Of a DNA stretch of 64,000 nt, positions 32,001 to 44,317 are shown piece after piece (within the stretch, counting starts at the first letter, position 1; each line of letters begins with the position of its first letter). Source of the stretch: Leuctra nigra (taxonomy: Eukaryota; Arthropoda; Insecta; Plecoptera; Leuctridae); the NCBI GenBank assembly GCA_934045905.1, contig OW203762.1, forward strand, positions 23,964,345 through 24,028,344, written 5' to 3'. Position numbers and translations under genes: made by a program. The notes beneath the pieces are model-generated. The model was not told the origin of the DNA, did no database searches, and was given only the letters and a program-made list of their open reading frames with translations.

Positions 32001-35000
32001 TTGGGGCGTCGTGGCAGCGTCCCGGCGTTCGTCGGACGTCGGCTGGTCGCCGCGGAGTTGGAGTTGCGACGTCGCGGCGTCACGTGCTCGAACGAGAACT
32101 TCTTCATGCCGGTGACGGCGGGGACGGCGGCGACGACGACGGGCGGCGGCGACGGAGGGCTGGCGATCTGAGGAGGTAGTGGTGGACGAGGTTTCCGCGC
32201 GATGACGATGTCGACGTCGCGCGTGGCGTTGGCGAGCGTCGCGCGGGCCTCGTTCACGGTGAGGCCGCGGAAGCGACGCCCGTTGACCTTGACGATCTCG
32301 TCGTTCTGTTGGAAGCGGCCGTCCCTGTGGAGAATTTAGAGGAATAAATACCCTTCTTTATGACAGCATGAATACAAACTCTCAGCTGGAAACATAATTT
32401 TGTATCAAGTAAAATGTGTAGAAAATGCGCCCCACTCGTGTAACTGTTGAGAAATATCTAAATCATCCATCTGCTGCTACTATTTTCCTCGTTCAAATTG
32501 GCTTTTTCCGTCGACACAAAGGAAAATTACCTAATTTGCCAGCTGCGCGAGAACTCACAGTTATGACGCTGTTATATTATTTTGATACTTCTTGGTTTTA
32601 TAGGGGCTTTAGTTCATTTGCGTGATTTAGATATTTGAGCAAAATCTACAAGAAACACAATTTGACAAGACTTTCCAGAATTGTATCGCCGTCTGTAATT
32701 GCTCAAAAGACGTAACATCTGCTGTGGGTTGCTCACCTGTCGACCAGCCCGCCCGGCTCTATGTGCGAGATGACGTAGCACGAGGTCCTCGCCGTCGGGT
32801 CCCTCTTGTCGATGTAGACGCCGAGTTCCCCGCTCTCGTCCTTCGTCAGGCGCAGACACTTGAACTCCTTCTCCGTGAACGACGCCAGCGCCTGGCTCGG
32901 CGGCGATCTTTGGTACAGCTGCTTCTTGAGGACGACGGGGACACACGGCGGCTTCTTGTCCAGCACCTCCATGCTCGTCGACGGCTTCCCGAAGCCGAAT
33001 CTCGGCGGTTGGATCCTGCGGCCGAGGGGAGGTAAACAGGTGACGGGCTCGACGGCGCGGGGCAGCGACGACCTCGGTGGCTCGTCCAGAGGAAGACTCG
33101 GCGCCCTCGCCGCGCGGAAACCCTGAGTCTTGATGTCGCCCCTCCGGATCCCGATGTTGATCTTCGCATTCCGTTGACGAGAGAACGACAGCTTCTCCTC
33201 GTCGGTCTCGTTCACGTCGCCTCTCGCCTCGAAGACTTCGTCCTCACAGGCGACGACCGTCACGCGGTCCTCCTCGTCCTCCTCCTCGAGTTGTCCGTAC
33301 AGCGGCGTGTCCGCCTCGGCGAACGACGACGTGTTCGACGAGACGCCCCTCCCGTTGCAGCGTCGCAACGCCGACTTGATGGAGCCCCGCGGTGAGTCGG
33401 AGCCGGTGCGCGTCGAGTCGCTGTCGTAGCCGCTCTCGTCGGACTTGAGCAGGAGGAGGTTGTTGAGGAGGAGGCAGAGGTCGTCGACGGACAGCGGCGC
33501 GCGCTGGTTGCGGAGACGCTGGCGGACGCTCTCGACGCCGGCGAGGTCGTCGGTGGACGCCGCGCGGACGCCGGGTGTCGAGGTGTGGCGGAGTTTGCCG
33601 GCGTGGGAACTCTCTTCGGTAAGGACTGCGAGTTTCGTCGGACGGAGGTTCATCCTCCTCACTTCTTCATCGGTTTTGTAACTCCCCAGGAGATCCTCGC
33701 AACTGAACGCTCTGAGGACGCCGATCGGGTCCAGCCCGAGTCTGTTGAGCCTCTCCGCCGACGACGTCACCACCCTCTGTCCGAGGAGGTACTCGAGTAT
33801 CTGCTGTTGGTCGGACTCGTGCGCCGACCTTCCTCGTCGACCGATCGCCTCACCCTCTAACAGCATCGCGTTGAGCTCCGCCAGACCTCGCTTACACTCC
33901 TCCTTGACCCAGTCGGCGTCGCGCGAGGGGGCCGCCTCCTTGACGGGCACCTCGCCGGCGGTGCTGTGCGAGCGCACGAACAGGTTGCGCAGAGACTCGA
34001 CGCGCGAAATGCGACGTCCCCGCGTGGCGTCGGCGACTGGAGGCGGCGTCTTGTTCGGCGACCAGTGACGACGGCGTCCTGGCGAGACGGCGAGCAACTC
34101 CGACGAGTCGCTGCGTTTCAGCTGCTCCCATTTGCGACCCACCTTCTTGCCCCACGTCGCCAATCCTGCAACCAGACAAGCCAGGAGTCAACAACCAGAA
34201 CATCAAAAACCCCTTTCAGAGCATTCATAGGATCATCAACAATATAACACTTCTCTTTTATAGACTCAATAAAAATTTACGTTGCTTTTACCACTGAATC
34301 AAATAACCAATGGACGACAATAAAAATTGAGAGTGGCAAAATTTATCTTTGTTCGCAGCGTTTATAGTCTGCTAATGTTATATACAATAGCATTCTGAAT
34401 GAAGAATCAATGCTACACCCTCGTACGTACCTATACAGTATTTGCAGGTTTTACCCATCTTTCTCATAGGTGAAACGCGCATTTTTGTGTTCGTGGGTGT
34501 ACATTATACACCTACACAGTTGTCTGCGTATCAGTCAACAATATGTGTGTGCAAGTTTCGGATAATATTCGAAATTAAACACAGCAATATAGGGCCAGTT
34601 TATTTTTCAATACTCTGCTCAACTTTAAACAAGGACTAAACAAGGACTAAATACAAAAAAACAATACCAAATATATTGCATGACAACAACCAATGACATT
34701 CGTTGAATGACGCCTGGTTTTAAAGTATTGAAAACCCAAATCAAAATCTTTATTGAATAATGTATTTATTATTTATTTACAATTTCTAAAGTTATTGATA
34801 ACAATTTCTGGCTTTCGCCTCCACTTGTTTAATTGAAACCTAATGCTATAAAGAGCATTTTTTTATTATTATTATAAAACAACATTGTACTTGAAGAAAT
34901 TTTTTAGCTCAAGGCTTGATAAAAAAAAAACTGATACAGGCCTGACTAAAAAACGGATTATTGAACTTGCAAACTAGATAACGACAAGTTGACACTTTGA

Positions 35001-36615
35001 CCGCAACAATCTTGACCGTGTCCACCGAACACTATAAAGCATTTTTACTGCCAAATTATTCCGTCTAATCTGTGTGCCTCGCAGCAATCATAACTGCACC
35101 GTGTTCAAGTGAGTGATAGATACGATTTGCAACGGTGAATCTCCATGGATCGGAGATTATTGACTGCTTCAGCGAGGGACGGTTGAGCCATGACGAATGA
35201 CCGGCACACGGTGACGGGATGCGAACATGGGTGTGAGAGGTAATGGGTGTGATTGATTGTGCAGTGGAGATGCAGATTCATCAATCTTTGCAGGAGATAA
35301 GGAGGTTTTATGAGCGGCTCGTGTGGGATGATGCCTTTTATAAAATAATTATATTCCATTTTTCTCGAGTATGAAGAACGCTGTCGACAGATACAAACAT
35401 TCTGATGATTAGTTAAACATTCTCATTCTTATTTAAAACCAGGTGATTTCGTGATTTCTTTAAATTTTCTTTCTTTAAATCAACGGTTGATCTCATGAAA
35501 ATCCTCTCCTACCTCTATTTATTGTAGAGTCCAAACTAACTGCTAATAACAGAAAACTAAATGTAGGTATAGAACATTCCGTTTGGAGTAGATGTGTGCT
35601 GATAAGTTTTTAATTTTGATCTTCTTAGTTCCCAAGTTACAAATTTCCAACTGAAAATGTATGAGTAATCCAAAACATAATTTATGTTATTCCATATTTA
35701 AAAACAAATACGCCGTGTGTACGCCTGAATGCTACCCGCTACACGATCGTGTATTGCGGGAAGCATATCTTAGCATCAACCAGGAGCAAAGTGTGCAGAA
35801 ATGAATAACTTTTAATCATACGATACAAGATCTTAGTTTGTATGTAATGGTAACGTAATTAGAAGAATGAGATTGCATCTATATCTAATTACCGCACTAA
35901 AGATTAAGGAGCATTTAGATTTTATTATAAGTGAAAAGAAACTAATTGGCATTTTCGAGAGATAGAGCAAATGTTTTAGAACTAGGAAAACGATATCCAT
36001 TAAACAACTTTCCATCTATAAACTCTGACAACGAATTTCGTACTTTTTCATCAAACTCTTCCTACAGCAATTTCCAAATTCAAAATAGCAATAAGGCTGT
36101 AAATACTTAGCCGATTGAACTGAAAAGTTTTAAACATTAGTGTGGGTCTTGATCATCATGCAAAATTTGAACTAATCGGAACATTTTGATTTTCCATAAC
36201 TGGAAGTTTTGACTGAAATTTTATAAAATTTAATACCTATAATAAGTATTGGTCGTAATGAATTGCAAAATTTCGAATTGATTGGATCAACAAATCAGAA
36301 GAGATTAATTTATTTAAATAATTTTCTTTAATTTTGCACATGTGTGCAAAATTTCAGCTCAACAAAACAGAATTACAAAAAAGAAAGTTCGCGCCAAAAA
36401 AGTGAAGACGACGTCTCACCTTTCCTCGTGGACTTGGGCGAACCCTCCGGCGCCTGCTTGTTGGTTGGCGTCCCGGCGCTGAAGCGCGTCCTGCCGCGCG
36501 GCGCCGCGACGACGGGCGTCGGTCGGGCGTCCTCGATGTGCACGTCCTGCGAGATCGGCGAGAGGCTGACGAGCTGCGGACTCGGGTCGGAACAGCGACG
36601 CTTGAACAGACGCAT
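28956..36615 (-). CDS. Two-PDZ scaffold protein, Big bang / PDZD2 / IL-16-like, 765 residues
   Basis: The coding exons are 36615-36420, 34165-32737, 32324-31831, 29482-29350 and 29001-28956, with phases 1, 2, 1, 2. Together they give 2298 nt, exactly 766 codons with stop. Residues 1-495 are mostly disordered, with a basic [19 protein letters not shown] block (70-88), Ser-rich stretches and an acidic run (358-365). PDZ1 is about 498-585 with an ELGV carboxylate-binding loop. A proline-rich linker follows. PDZ2 is about 657-746 with SLGF as the loop. The short tail ends [11 protein letters not shown] domains bind C-terminal peptides of membrane or junction proteins, so a cortical scaffold role is expected. 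In flies Big bang acts at epithelial borders and in gut. The exact orthology is an inference from domain order and motifs. Confidence 0.9.
29350..29482 (-). CDS. PDZ gene exon completing PDZ2
   Basis: It begins after CCTCTGTTCTCTAG with [20 protein letters not shown] and ends in [10 protein letters not shown] before the donor CAG|GTACGA. It supplies the second half of PDZ2, including the helix that lines the peptide groove (His722 in KHSEAI at the position that often sets class I specificity). The acceptor lies at the edge of a minisatellite made of copies of the same acceptor. Confidence 0.9.
29488..29915. repeat. 57-bp minisatellite of duplicated splice acceptors, eight units
   Basis: Units start at 29488, 29545 (truncated, 27 bp), 29572, 29629, 29686, 29743, 29801 and 29858. 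On minus each full unit contains CGACCCTCTGTTCTTGTCTAG, i.e. a pyrimidine tract and AG (shown here with one base over the core), then a TTGCCGTCAACG block copied from the LAVNG codons of the adjacent exon. The farthest unit keeps a longer exon match, through AACGGACACCCC. Units of 57 bp equal 19 codons. The array lies in the intron directly before the exon starting at 29482. Confidence 0.88.
30417..30731. mobile_element. Inverted-terminal element, 315 bp, in PDZ intron
   Basis: The termini contain ATGGAACTAGCTTCACAC followed by TATAGGAGAGGTGGGGAC, inverted at the right end with few changes. TTTCTGTCAAC occurs just outside both ends but is offset by about four bases on the right, so the target duplication is uncertain. 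Family unknown. Confidence 0.6.
31831..32324 (-). CDS. PDZ gene exon: end of PDZ1, linker, start of PDZ2
   Basis: It starts after TTCTCCACAG with [18 protein letters not shown], the second half of PDZ1. A linker rich in Pro and Arg follows ([15 protein letters not shown]). PDZ2 begins at [20 protein letters not shown] and runs to KEG, where the donor GAAG|GTACAC splits Gly707. The exon is far more GC-rich than its flanking introns. Confidence 0.93.
32737..34165 (-). CDS. PDZ gene large exon: disordered region and start of PDZ1
   Basis: This 1429-nt exon starts after TCTGGTTGCAG, completing Gly66, and ends GACAG|GTGAGC. It encodes 476 residues in one uninterrupted frame: the basic [11 protein letters not shown] block, [15 protein letters not shown], a leucine-rich [20 protein letters not shown] segment, an acidic run, and the first part of PDZ1 up to EPGGLVDR. 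Overlapping open frames on the other strand are shadows caused by high GC. Confidence 0.95.
36080..36360. repeat. Diverged dispersed repeat
   Basis: It has scattered similarity to 2560-2830 (words such as CATGCAAAATTTGAAC, AATTGATTGGATCAAC and GTGTGCAAAATTTCAG). It is an old member of the repeat family present in the array and ends just beside the coding exon at 36420. Confidence 0.55.
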
Positions 36616-36642
36616 GACGGCGCCGAGGAGGTCACGTCAAGG
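36420..36642 (-). CDS. PDZ gene exon with the start codon
   Basis: The acceptor CTTGTTCCAG ends at 36643. The first 27 nt are untranslated and contain an in-frame TGA, so translation starts at the ATG at 36615-36613 ([20 protein letters not shown]). The donor AAAG|GTGAGA splits Gly66. The acceptor at the head of a 5'-UTR portion shows that at least one non-coding exon lies further upstream on minus. Confidence 0.9.
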
Positions 36643-36724
36643 CTGGAACAAGACGAGAGAACAACCTGGTTAATTACAGAGAAAATACCGATAGTTCTCA
36701 TTGTTGCCACCATCTTGATGGCAC

Positions 36725-37537
36725 CAGGCGCGTAGTAACTTTATTTTGACAGGGGGGGTCAACATTATAGGGGCCATCGATGGATGTCAGGAAAAGGTAG
36801 TTCACTGCTACAAGGGGTCTGGGGGACCCACCTCCCAGTTGTGTGATATGCAATATTCTGTGGGAACTTAAGAAAACTTGTTTTTATAGAATTCCCAATG
36901 ACCCCGCAGGGCATTTTTTTACATCTTGATAAAAAAAAATCGAATTCGAAGCTTTTTTGACATCTTTTTTAAAGAAATTTAAAATGTGTGTCCTATGCAA
37001 TATTCTTGGGGATACAATTGAGACAAAATAAAATTTTGTTATTTGACAAAATCCTAAATGGCCCCGCAGGGAAATACTTGAATTCTAGTGAAAGAGAATC
37101 GACTATGAATTGATTTTGGAATCGACCTTTGAAAAAGGTTGCAAGACCAACAGAAATAAGCAATCAATAAGAAAAATCTGTATGTGTTTTGGAATCTATT
37201 AGTTTAACGTGTAATTATTTAATTTGATTCATGAGGATGATCATGTTGAACAAATGAGTAAATGAGTTGTCTCATTGGATAATACCTCTGTTCAATTAGT
37301 TTTGCAAAACTTGAGAAAATTTTGAGAATTCAACCTCATAATGGAGCAAATCTGTGCATTTTGTGCAACACTTAATCAACATTTGTGAATATCTGGATGT
37401 GTTCAGGATCTCTAGCAGGGGGGGTCAGAGTCTCTAGCAGGGGGGGGGGGGGGGGTCAGGATCTCTGGCAGGGGGGGGTCAGGCTACAGACAGGGGGGGT
37501 CCGTTCCCCCCTTTCCCCTCCTATTCCTACGCGCCTG
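36725..37537. mobile_element. hAT-like element, 813 bp, with G-tracts
   Basis: It is flanked by an exact 8-bp duplication GATGGCAC (36717-36724 and 37538-37545). The termini are CAGGCGCGTAG and its complement. CAGG ends plus 8-bp duplications are characteristic of hAT. No transposase is encoded. It inserted 75 bp upstream of the splice acceptor of the ATG exon, leaving the acceptor and pyrimidine tract intact. Confidence 0.88.
37407..37500 (+). repeat. G-tract tandem within the hAT-like element
   Basis: Four short units of TCAGGATCTCTAGCA type alternate with runs of seven to about sixteen G on the plus strand. Four or more G-runs within 100 nt could form a G-quadruplex on that strand; on the PDZ transcript (minus) the same bases are C-runs. 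Confidence 0.75.
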
Positions 37538-37619
37538 GATGGCACCATTCAGAACAGCTGTCTTTCTGTGCTTTTTTTGGGCGTTTTATAGTAATTTTAA
37601 TGTTTACTTGCGGGTACTG

Positions 37620-37662
37620 TGAAGTAAAGTAAAGTTAAGTTAAGTTAAGTAAAGTAAAAACG
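37620..37662. repeat. AAGTA/AAGTT pentamer microsatellite
   Basis: About eight pentamer units of AAGTA and AAGTT in a row. Confidence 0.8.
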
Positions 37663-37699
37663 TCTTTATTTGATACGGCGAGATTAAGCACTGACGGCT

Positions 37700-40600
37700 T
37701 TTCTTCCAGTGTAGTTTCCGGAGAAATCTTTCATATGAAGAGGAATCACTCAATTACAAAAATTAAGCGTTCAAAGGAAAAACGCTGTAAGTCACATTCG
37801 GATGAAACTGAGAATGAGATAAACGAAGTTTTTATGTCGAAACTTGTATTGATCTTCCATACAAATCACGTTTCAACTTTGCAATATTTTCTAAAAACCA
37901 AGGGAATATTCTACCATTCAAATACATCGATTTACCTCCTTATAAGAATTAAATCTGACCCGTCAACGTTCCAACATAATATCCGTCCTAGGAAGAAAAC
38001 TTCAATTGTTTTGCATTGTTCATACAAAACAAAATAAATTGGTACCAGCATGAATGATATATTTGGATAAACCTATAGGACTAGGACGACTAAAAAATAA
38101 ATTTAAGCAGCAAACTAATTTAATCTTTTTTATAGTAAGAATTCGTTCTTATTTTTCTTTCAAAGAGAGCAGTTTACAAAATAATTGTCTCAAGGTGAAC
38201 CTAAAGATTATAATATTAAGTACACAGGTAGCTTTTACCATGAAAATGCATATTGATTGATAGCTTGACAAAATTAATTGATACATGCAATTACATTATG
38301 GAAATTAATCAAATTCGATACTAAAACCGATTGGCTCATAAACCGGCTAAGCAACTTCTAAAATATAATTGAGCTTGTCGGTTTTATCAGTTTTGTCTGA
38401 GTAATGAACAAAAATAGAAATGAGTACAAAAACCCGGTAATATAAAAACCCGTCTCGGCACGTGACAGAAATAAATTTAAATAAACAAAAAATGCGAGAA
38501 CAAAAACAAAAAAACGAAGCCTTAAGTTTGATTTCAATCATTCCTCTCTAACAATGTTCATTTTCTAAAACGATGAAAATAAATATTAATTTGGTAAAAT
38601 AGCAGGACGAATCCAGACAAATCGGCTTAAATTCTAGATTTGTTCAACATAGGCAAGAAAAGCTTAAGCAATGGTTACCTTACGTTCTCTTTCCAAGAAA
38701 TGGAACCTTTTGTCTAGATTCTATTCCCCTTCTCTCGTCGTAAAAATAATGAATGGAACAATGACCAATCAAATGCATTAAAAAAAATTGCGTCATCAAA
38801 CGGTTTACTGAGTATGACGACTATTTGTCCACCTGAACAAATTTCAACTCGTCGAGTTCCTTCTTTTTTATGACGTTCTATTCGCGATCCTCCACAATAC
38901 ATCTGACGAATCGATCCACGAGTTAAAAGTCTACCAGGTTTTTGTGTCCAAGAGGTGATTATATTTTGTGAAAGGCAGTCTGGGAATGCATCTTAGAAAG
39001 TAACAGTTTTAAAGTAAATAAAAAGAGCAGTGGTTTTAATTGACTGCGGATAATTGATCTGGCTGCATGGTATTTGTATAGAGAAGAGATCGGTAAATAC
39101 CCGCGAGTTTTTCCGATGAAATTGAAGTTGAAGGAATTGGAGTGGATCTGGGATAGGTAATGATTATTGAGAAAGTGACTTTTGATTAATCAAACACTTG
39201 GGTGCTGTTTCTTATATCAATAGATATCTTTCATGAGTTTTGATATGTGATACGAAGATCCGGATTCGAATTCCAAAACAGTTCTTACTGACTGAGGGAT
39301 TATCTTCGTTTCTCTCAGTCAAGAGGCCATACTAAAAAGATTCCCTACTATAATAGACCACGACCGCCTCCTTCCCACCGTCCATGCTTACTTATTCTTC
39401 ATCACCTCCCAATCATCATCATCACCATACTCATTCATCCGTCGCCATTAGCCATGCAGTAGAAGAAAAAAAATATATCTCAATGAGTATAATAATTAAT
39501 TTTCGCAACGCTATATTCTTTATAGAATTTTTTGTAATTTTATACCTAGTTTCGAAGATGTATTTGGTATACTTCCAGTGACCAACGTAATATTAAATAT
39601 TCAAGGATGATATTGGTGGTATAATTGACTTTCTAATACTGGTATGTCATTACTGGCATTCCTTAAGTTATTTTTTTCTATAAACTGAACAATCGTGTGT
39701 CACTAACTATAGATACCAATAATAACTAGTCAGTCAACAAAAAGTGATAGGTTATATTTGTTTGTGTAATGGAGTTTGTTCAATTATAGGAAGTACTTTA
39801 GTTTAGTGATACATGTTTCAATTTCGTGTTTTGCTTGTTGCATATACCTGAGATCTTTTCCAAATATCTTCAAATTACTGAAAAGATTCAAATTCCTTCA
39901 TTTGCCTTTGATATCCGGTGTACTCTTACACTCGAAGTTCTTATAGGACATACCGGTTTGCTGGGACTGATTTCAAATCATTCCAAAAACCAGTCAATCA
40001 ATCTTATTAACTATTAGGGAGCGCCGACAAGAACAGCAGACTCTAATCCGCAGAGCAAAAAGACAATCAAGAACAGTGGGCTAATCGTCAGGCCACAGGA
40101 AATTGGCCCGAGAGAATATCAAATTCGGTGGTTGATCAAGGACCGGATCTTGACCTTGTTCTTCAATATTATTGCTCTGTAATAATACGTGTCATTTAGA
40201 TAATCAAACGACTGTAAACTATAATCACAGGAGTTCTTTAAATCAATTGATTGGGTTTGATTGGTTGGTTACAGATATGGCATGCAAAGAGTTTGCGTCA
40301 AGGTTTCGAAGAGCAATTTAAATTGGATTGTCAAGACAATAGAACAAATGAACGTGTATGAGCTTAATGTGGCTGGAATTTGACTGGAAGCAAATTAAAC
40401 ATGCAACCTATACCTTACAACAATATTATAAAATTACAATTTCAAACAAATACCTGCTGGGATTCGTTCGAATTATTTTGAATTCAAATCGTTCCAATTA
40501 TTTTGAAATAATTTCGTTCGAAATATTTTGAATTCATTCAAAACTCGTTCGAATTGTTTTGCATTAATTTCTCTCGACTCCTTTAGAATGGGAGAAGTCT

Positions 40601-42420
40601 TCTGTGCAGTATGAACGAGGCAAACAACATTAGTTCGCGTGAATTCTTTCGACGTTAATAATAATGTAGACAGACATAAAGAAGCGACTCGGCACAAGAA
40701 ACTTGGGATTCTGAACCCGGCGGCAATATGCGAACTTCTCGAAACACCTGTGTACAGTGCTGTCTCTTCTTTCCCATCACATTGACTCCAGTGCTGCCAA
40801 CAGAACTGATTCAAAACAAGTCGTCCCATTGAAGATGTTGCCAATTACGTGCGAACATGAGAATAATAACATTCCATTTCGACAGATAATATGAAGGTCG
40901 TGGTATTGACTAATTATACAAAAATCACAGTTTTATTTTGGAAAAGCATTATAGGTCAAAGCTTTTATTATTTTTCAAGTTTAATGTTGTGACCATTCAC
41001 ATTTTGAGTCATGTTTAAGGACCAGTTGTTGCACAATGTCTCCATAAGATAGCAGTGTGATAAATCGGTCTAGTTACTATAGCAACAGGCACTAGGTTTG
41101 TAAGTTAGTGTAAGGTAATGTATGTAAAGTAAAGCCATACAACCTTATCAAAGTGTGATCTTGTAACCAAATTAGAAAAGTCAAACATTGAGGTTCGCCT
41201 ATTTCTTGATCAGCCATTAATTGTAATTAATTAATCCTAAAGGTAGGTACATGTCTTTGGTACTTTCTTTTATGCATTTTGATCAGGAGACAGATTTTGA
41301 ATATAATTTAGGCTATAAACGATTATCCAATAAATATATAGGTTACCAAAAGGTCAAACTATCAGTTAAATAATTACATATCTATTCTGAGTCATACTGG
41401 ATAAATTATGTCTATTTGTGCATTTAGCGCAAAACACTCTCAAATTGACCTGCAATGTAGGTGTGATTTATTACGAGATAAAGTGCACTTACTGACCACC
41501 ACTGACGTGATAAAACACGATATTGGCCCCAAACTACATCACTCAAAGGGTTTATATGTACTTTCATAATTCTAGAAATAATTCGTGATATCGCTCTTGA
41601 TGACACAATTTTTACAGGCATCAGTGCCCATTCTTTTGACGGTGAAACATGTAATTTATATTTTTCCTCGTTTTTAAATGTGCCGGATATTTTGTGCCAT
41701 CCAAAATGAAAAAAATTATAAACTTTCATTCAATTCAACTTATGCTCCCCATCGTTAACTTTACACGACCTAGCCTTCCCACTGTAAACAATTTACCTTT
41801 ATCTCTCTGTCATCATAATCATTTCACACACGTAAATTACCTATAGCTGTCAACGCAAGCATAATAATATTTATTAAAATAATACATGATCGCAATCGCT
41901 CCGCAAAAAAACAGCAGATGTAATAATCCAACCTCGATTTCTACAAACTACCTCTGCACTTTTCCGCTTGTCAACAATATCCACTGCTATCACATCCAAT
42001 ACCGCCAACACCGCTCATTCTCATGATAGAAGAGTTATGTTATTGGAAACCATTCCTTGTGTCATGTTCATGAAAGGCAAGGTCGTCATGTATGAGATAA
42101 ATCCTGGTGGTAACGGTATGCAGAGCTGGCTTTGTGAGCGGCTTGCAGCGATTTGATTATGCACAAGCCATGTCGTTGCATATGTTCACGGAATACCGTC
42201 GCTTGATAGGAGAGTCTGTGTGCTCTCACGACTGCCAGACGACCTTTAGAAACATGACCAAGAAGTGAGGTCGAGGAGTGATCTTTTGTACCGTTCTTTA
42301 GTGGAGGTGCCGTTGATGTCTTAGAGTGGAGGTGCCGTTATGGTGGGGGTGATTTTTAAGGGAGCGTAGGTACTCTTATGGCACTTTATCTGCTTTTGTT
42401 GTTGTTTGTTTGTGTGTTTG
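37700..42420. other. First intron of the PDZ gene, proximal part
   Basis: AT-rich with no coding exon recognised on either strand. It includes a degenerate tandem of TCGTTCGAATTATTTTGAAT-like units at about 40467-40565 and otherwise only short random frames. Its intronic status depends on the proposed first exon near 61.3 kb. Confidence 0.5.
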
Positions 42421-42429
42421 TGTAGGCAT

Positions 42430-42905
42430 TTCCCAGGTAACACCGATCAATCTGAAATTTTGCACACCCATACTAATGACATAATAGAGTCATAACTCAT
42501 AATAGAGTCTCGTGTATAGTTTTTGAACAGGATGCTGTGATTTTTTGAAATTACTTTTGGAGCCGTTTCACCCTTGAGAATAGATCCTTTTTACTGATCA
42601 ACTTAAAATTTTGAATGGTTATCGGAACCAACATTTTAAGGTGATTTTGTCAACTTTCTGACTGATCTGTCGCTTCAAAAGTTACTGACATTATGCGGAC
42701 ATTTTATGCGTGTTTAGAAATATTTGTAAAATTTCTGGAAGGAAATATCAGATATTTTATCATTGCTCCTTCGAAGAATTTCGTTTCGGCTCTTTCCATA
42801 GGTCTTTAGAGCAAAAACCGGGCAAAAACTTTCAAATGCATATAAATTCGCATGCATTACGAATGCTCGCTCATCAACGCGTTACAAATAGCGTTTTCCT
42901 AGTGT
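42430..42905 (+). repeat. Diverged dispersed repeat ending in the recurrent motif
   Basis: It resembles 7510-7790 and its counterpart in copy 3 (words such as GATCCTGTGA, ACCGATCAACTT, AAATTTTGCATG-like and GAAGGAAATGTCAGAT, with changes). It terminates with the 20-nt motif at 42866 and TTTTCCTAGT. It shows that the array's 3' flank is itself an interspersed family. Confidence 0.6.
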
Positions 42906-43590
42906 ATAATTGGAGGTTCCGTTTATGCCTTATAGTAGAGGATATCTACAATTGACAAGATGTAATTCATGTAGTAGTGGAGGTGCCCTTTATGCCTGTA
43001 ACTGAAGGCCTGCTGTGTTTAAGTATTAAAATTACATTTAATACCGTGTAGGTGACAGTTACTACTTTAATTAAGATGTAATTTAAAATTTTACTTAATG
43101 TGCCGTTTAATGACATTTAACAGATGACGTCATTCATATCTTATTTAATCTATTTCTAAGCAATCCTTGGCTGTACAGGCCAAACCCTTCTTACCTCTAT
43201 GGTACAGGTAAAACTTTTTCTACAAACTGTTCTTAGATACGTTCCGATACATTAAAGTATTGACATTATGAAAATTATCTTCTATATAATTGATTAGGGA
43301 AATGGAAAATCTTAGCCCACAGGCTTCCATGAGCATTATAAAAACCATCATAATTCATGCATACGTAATGTCAATTCGCAGTAATACAGAAAATAGTAAT
43401 TGCCATAGTAATGAAACATGGCTTCTACATACATTCTATATGTTAATGTAACTCATTGTTTAACTTTAAAATTAAAACTAGTTGTCAACTTGCCAACGTT
43501 GCTTACGGCAATCGCATTTTATGTGTCTTTCTATATTATTTATTAATGCATTACTTGCAGTGTACCTATTTGCTGGCAGCGGGAATGTAG

Positions 43591-43610
43591 CCCCCCCCCC
43601 CCCCCCCCCC
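43591..43610 (+). repeat. Poly(C) run of 20
   Basis: A pure C homopolymer, prone to length error in sequencing. Similar runs are at 58258-58277 (C) and 62644-62676 (G, with a short break). Confidence 0.9.
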
Positions 43611-44317
43611 AGTGGGGTGGTACCACTTTAACATTGTAAAGATTGCGTCAGGTACGCGCTCCAATTAGAAGAAGTTGCAAATCCTTTATTGGCCGTTACA
43701 CTTGAACTATTGATTTCCAATCAAATCAGTATAAAAATAATAATAAATGTATGTATGCCCATGCCGAGATGTCCCTAGACATAAGCTTGGAATTCTTTGT
43801 CCCATAATTGGTTATCTACAGATATTTAGTAATTACTAATTAGCCGTCAGAAATTACATCTTCGATAAGGCAGATGCATCGTAACTAAACCACTCTCCAT
43901 TATCCAATCACGATAAAGGACGAACATAACTGCCGAACAACACAACATAAAAACATAAAGTTAAGTGAAGCATAAAGATAGAGGGGAATAACCAAGGATT
44001 TATATCATTGACTTTAATTACCCCAAAACAATTGTTCAAAAAGGCTCTAATTGCAATTGTAAGTTCTAATTACTAACGAACTGTGATAGCTACCTTTTTT
44101 ATGAGATGATACAAAGTTTCATTATAAAATAAGAGATAATCAGAAAAGTACGTCATCCCAGTATGGTATGATAGATACTTTAAATTAATAGCCATTATAA
44201 TAAGGGTCATTTTATGTATTAGTATGATACATTCGACATTATGAGAAACCACAATAAGGTATAAGTACTATCGCAGTATGACCTAATTCCTCATCATCAT
44301 AATAATCATTCGATCGT

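Noticed and set aside
32724..34068. Several plus-strand and alternative minus-strand frames of 60-107 residues
   Set aside because: Shadows of the GC-rich PDZ exon; only the 476-residue minus frame has PDZ motifs and matching splice phases.
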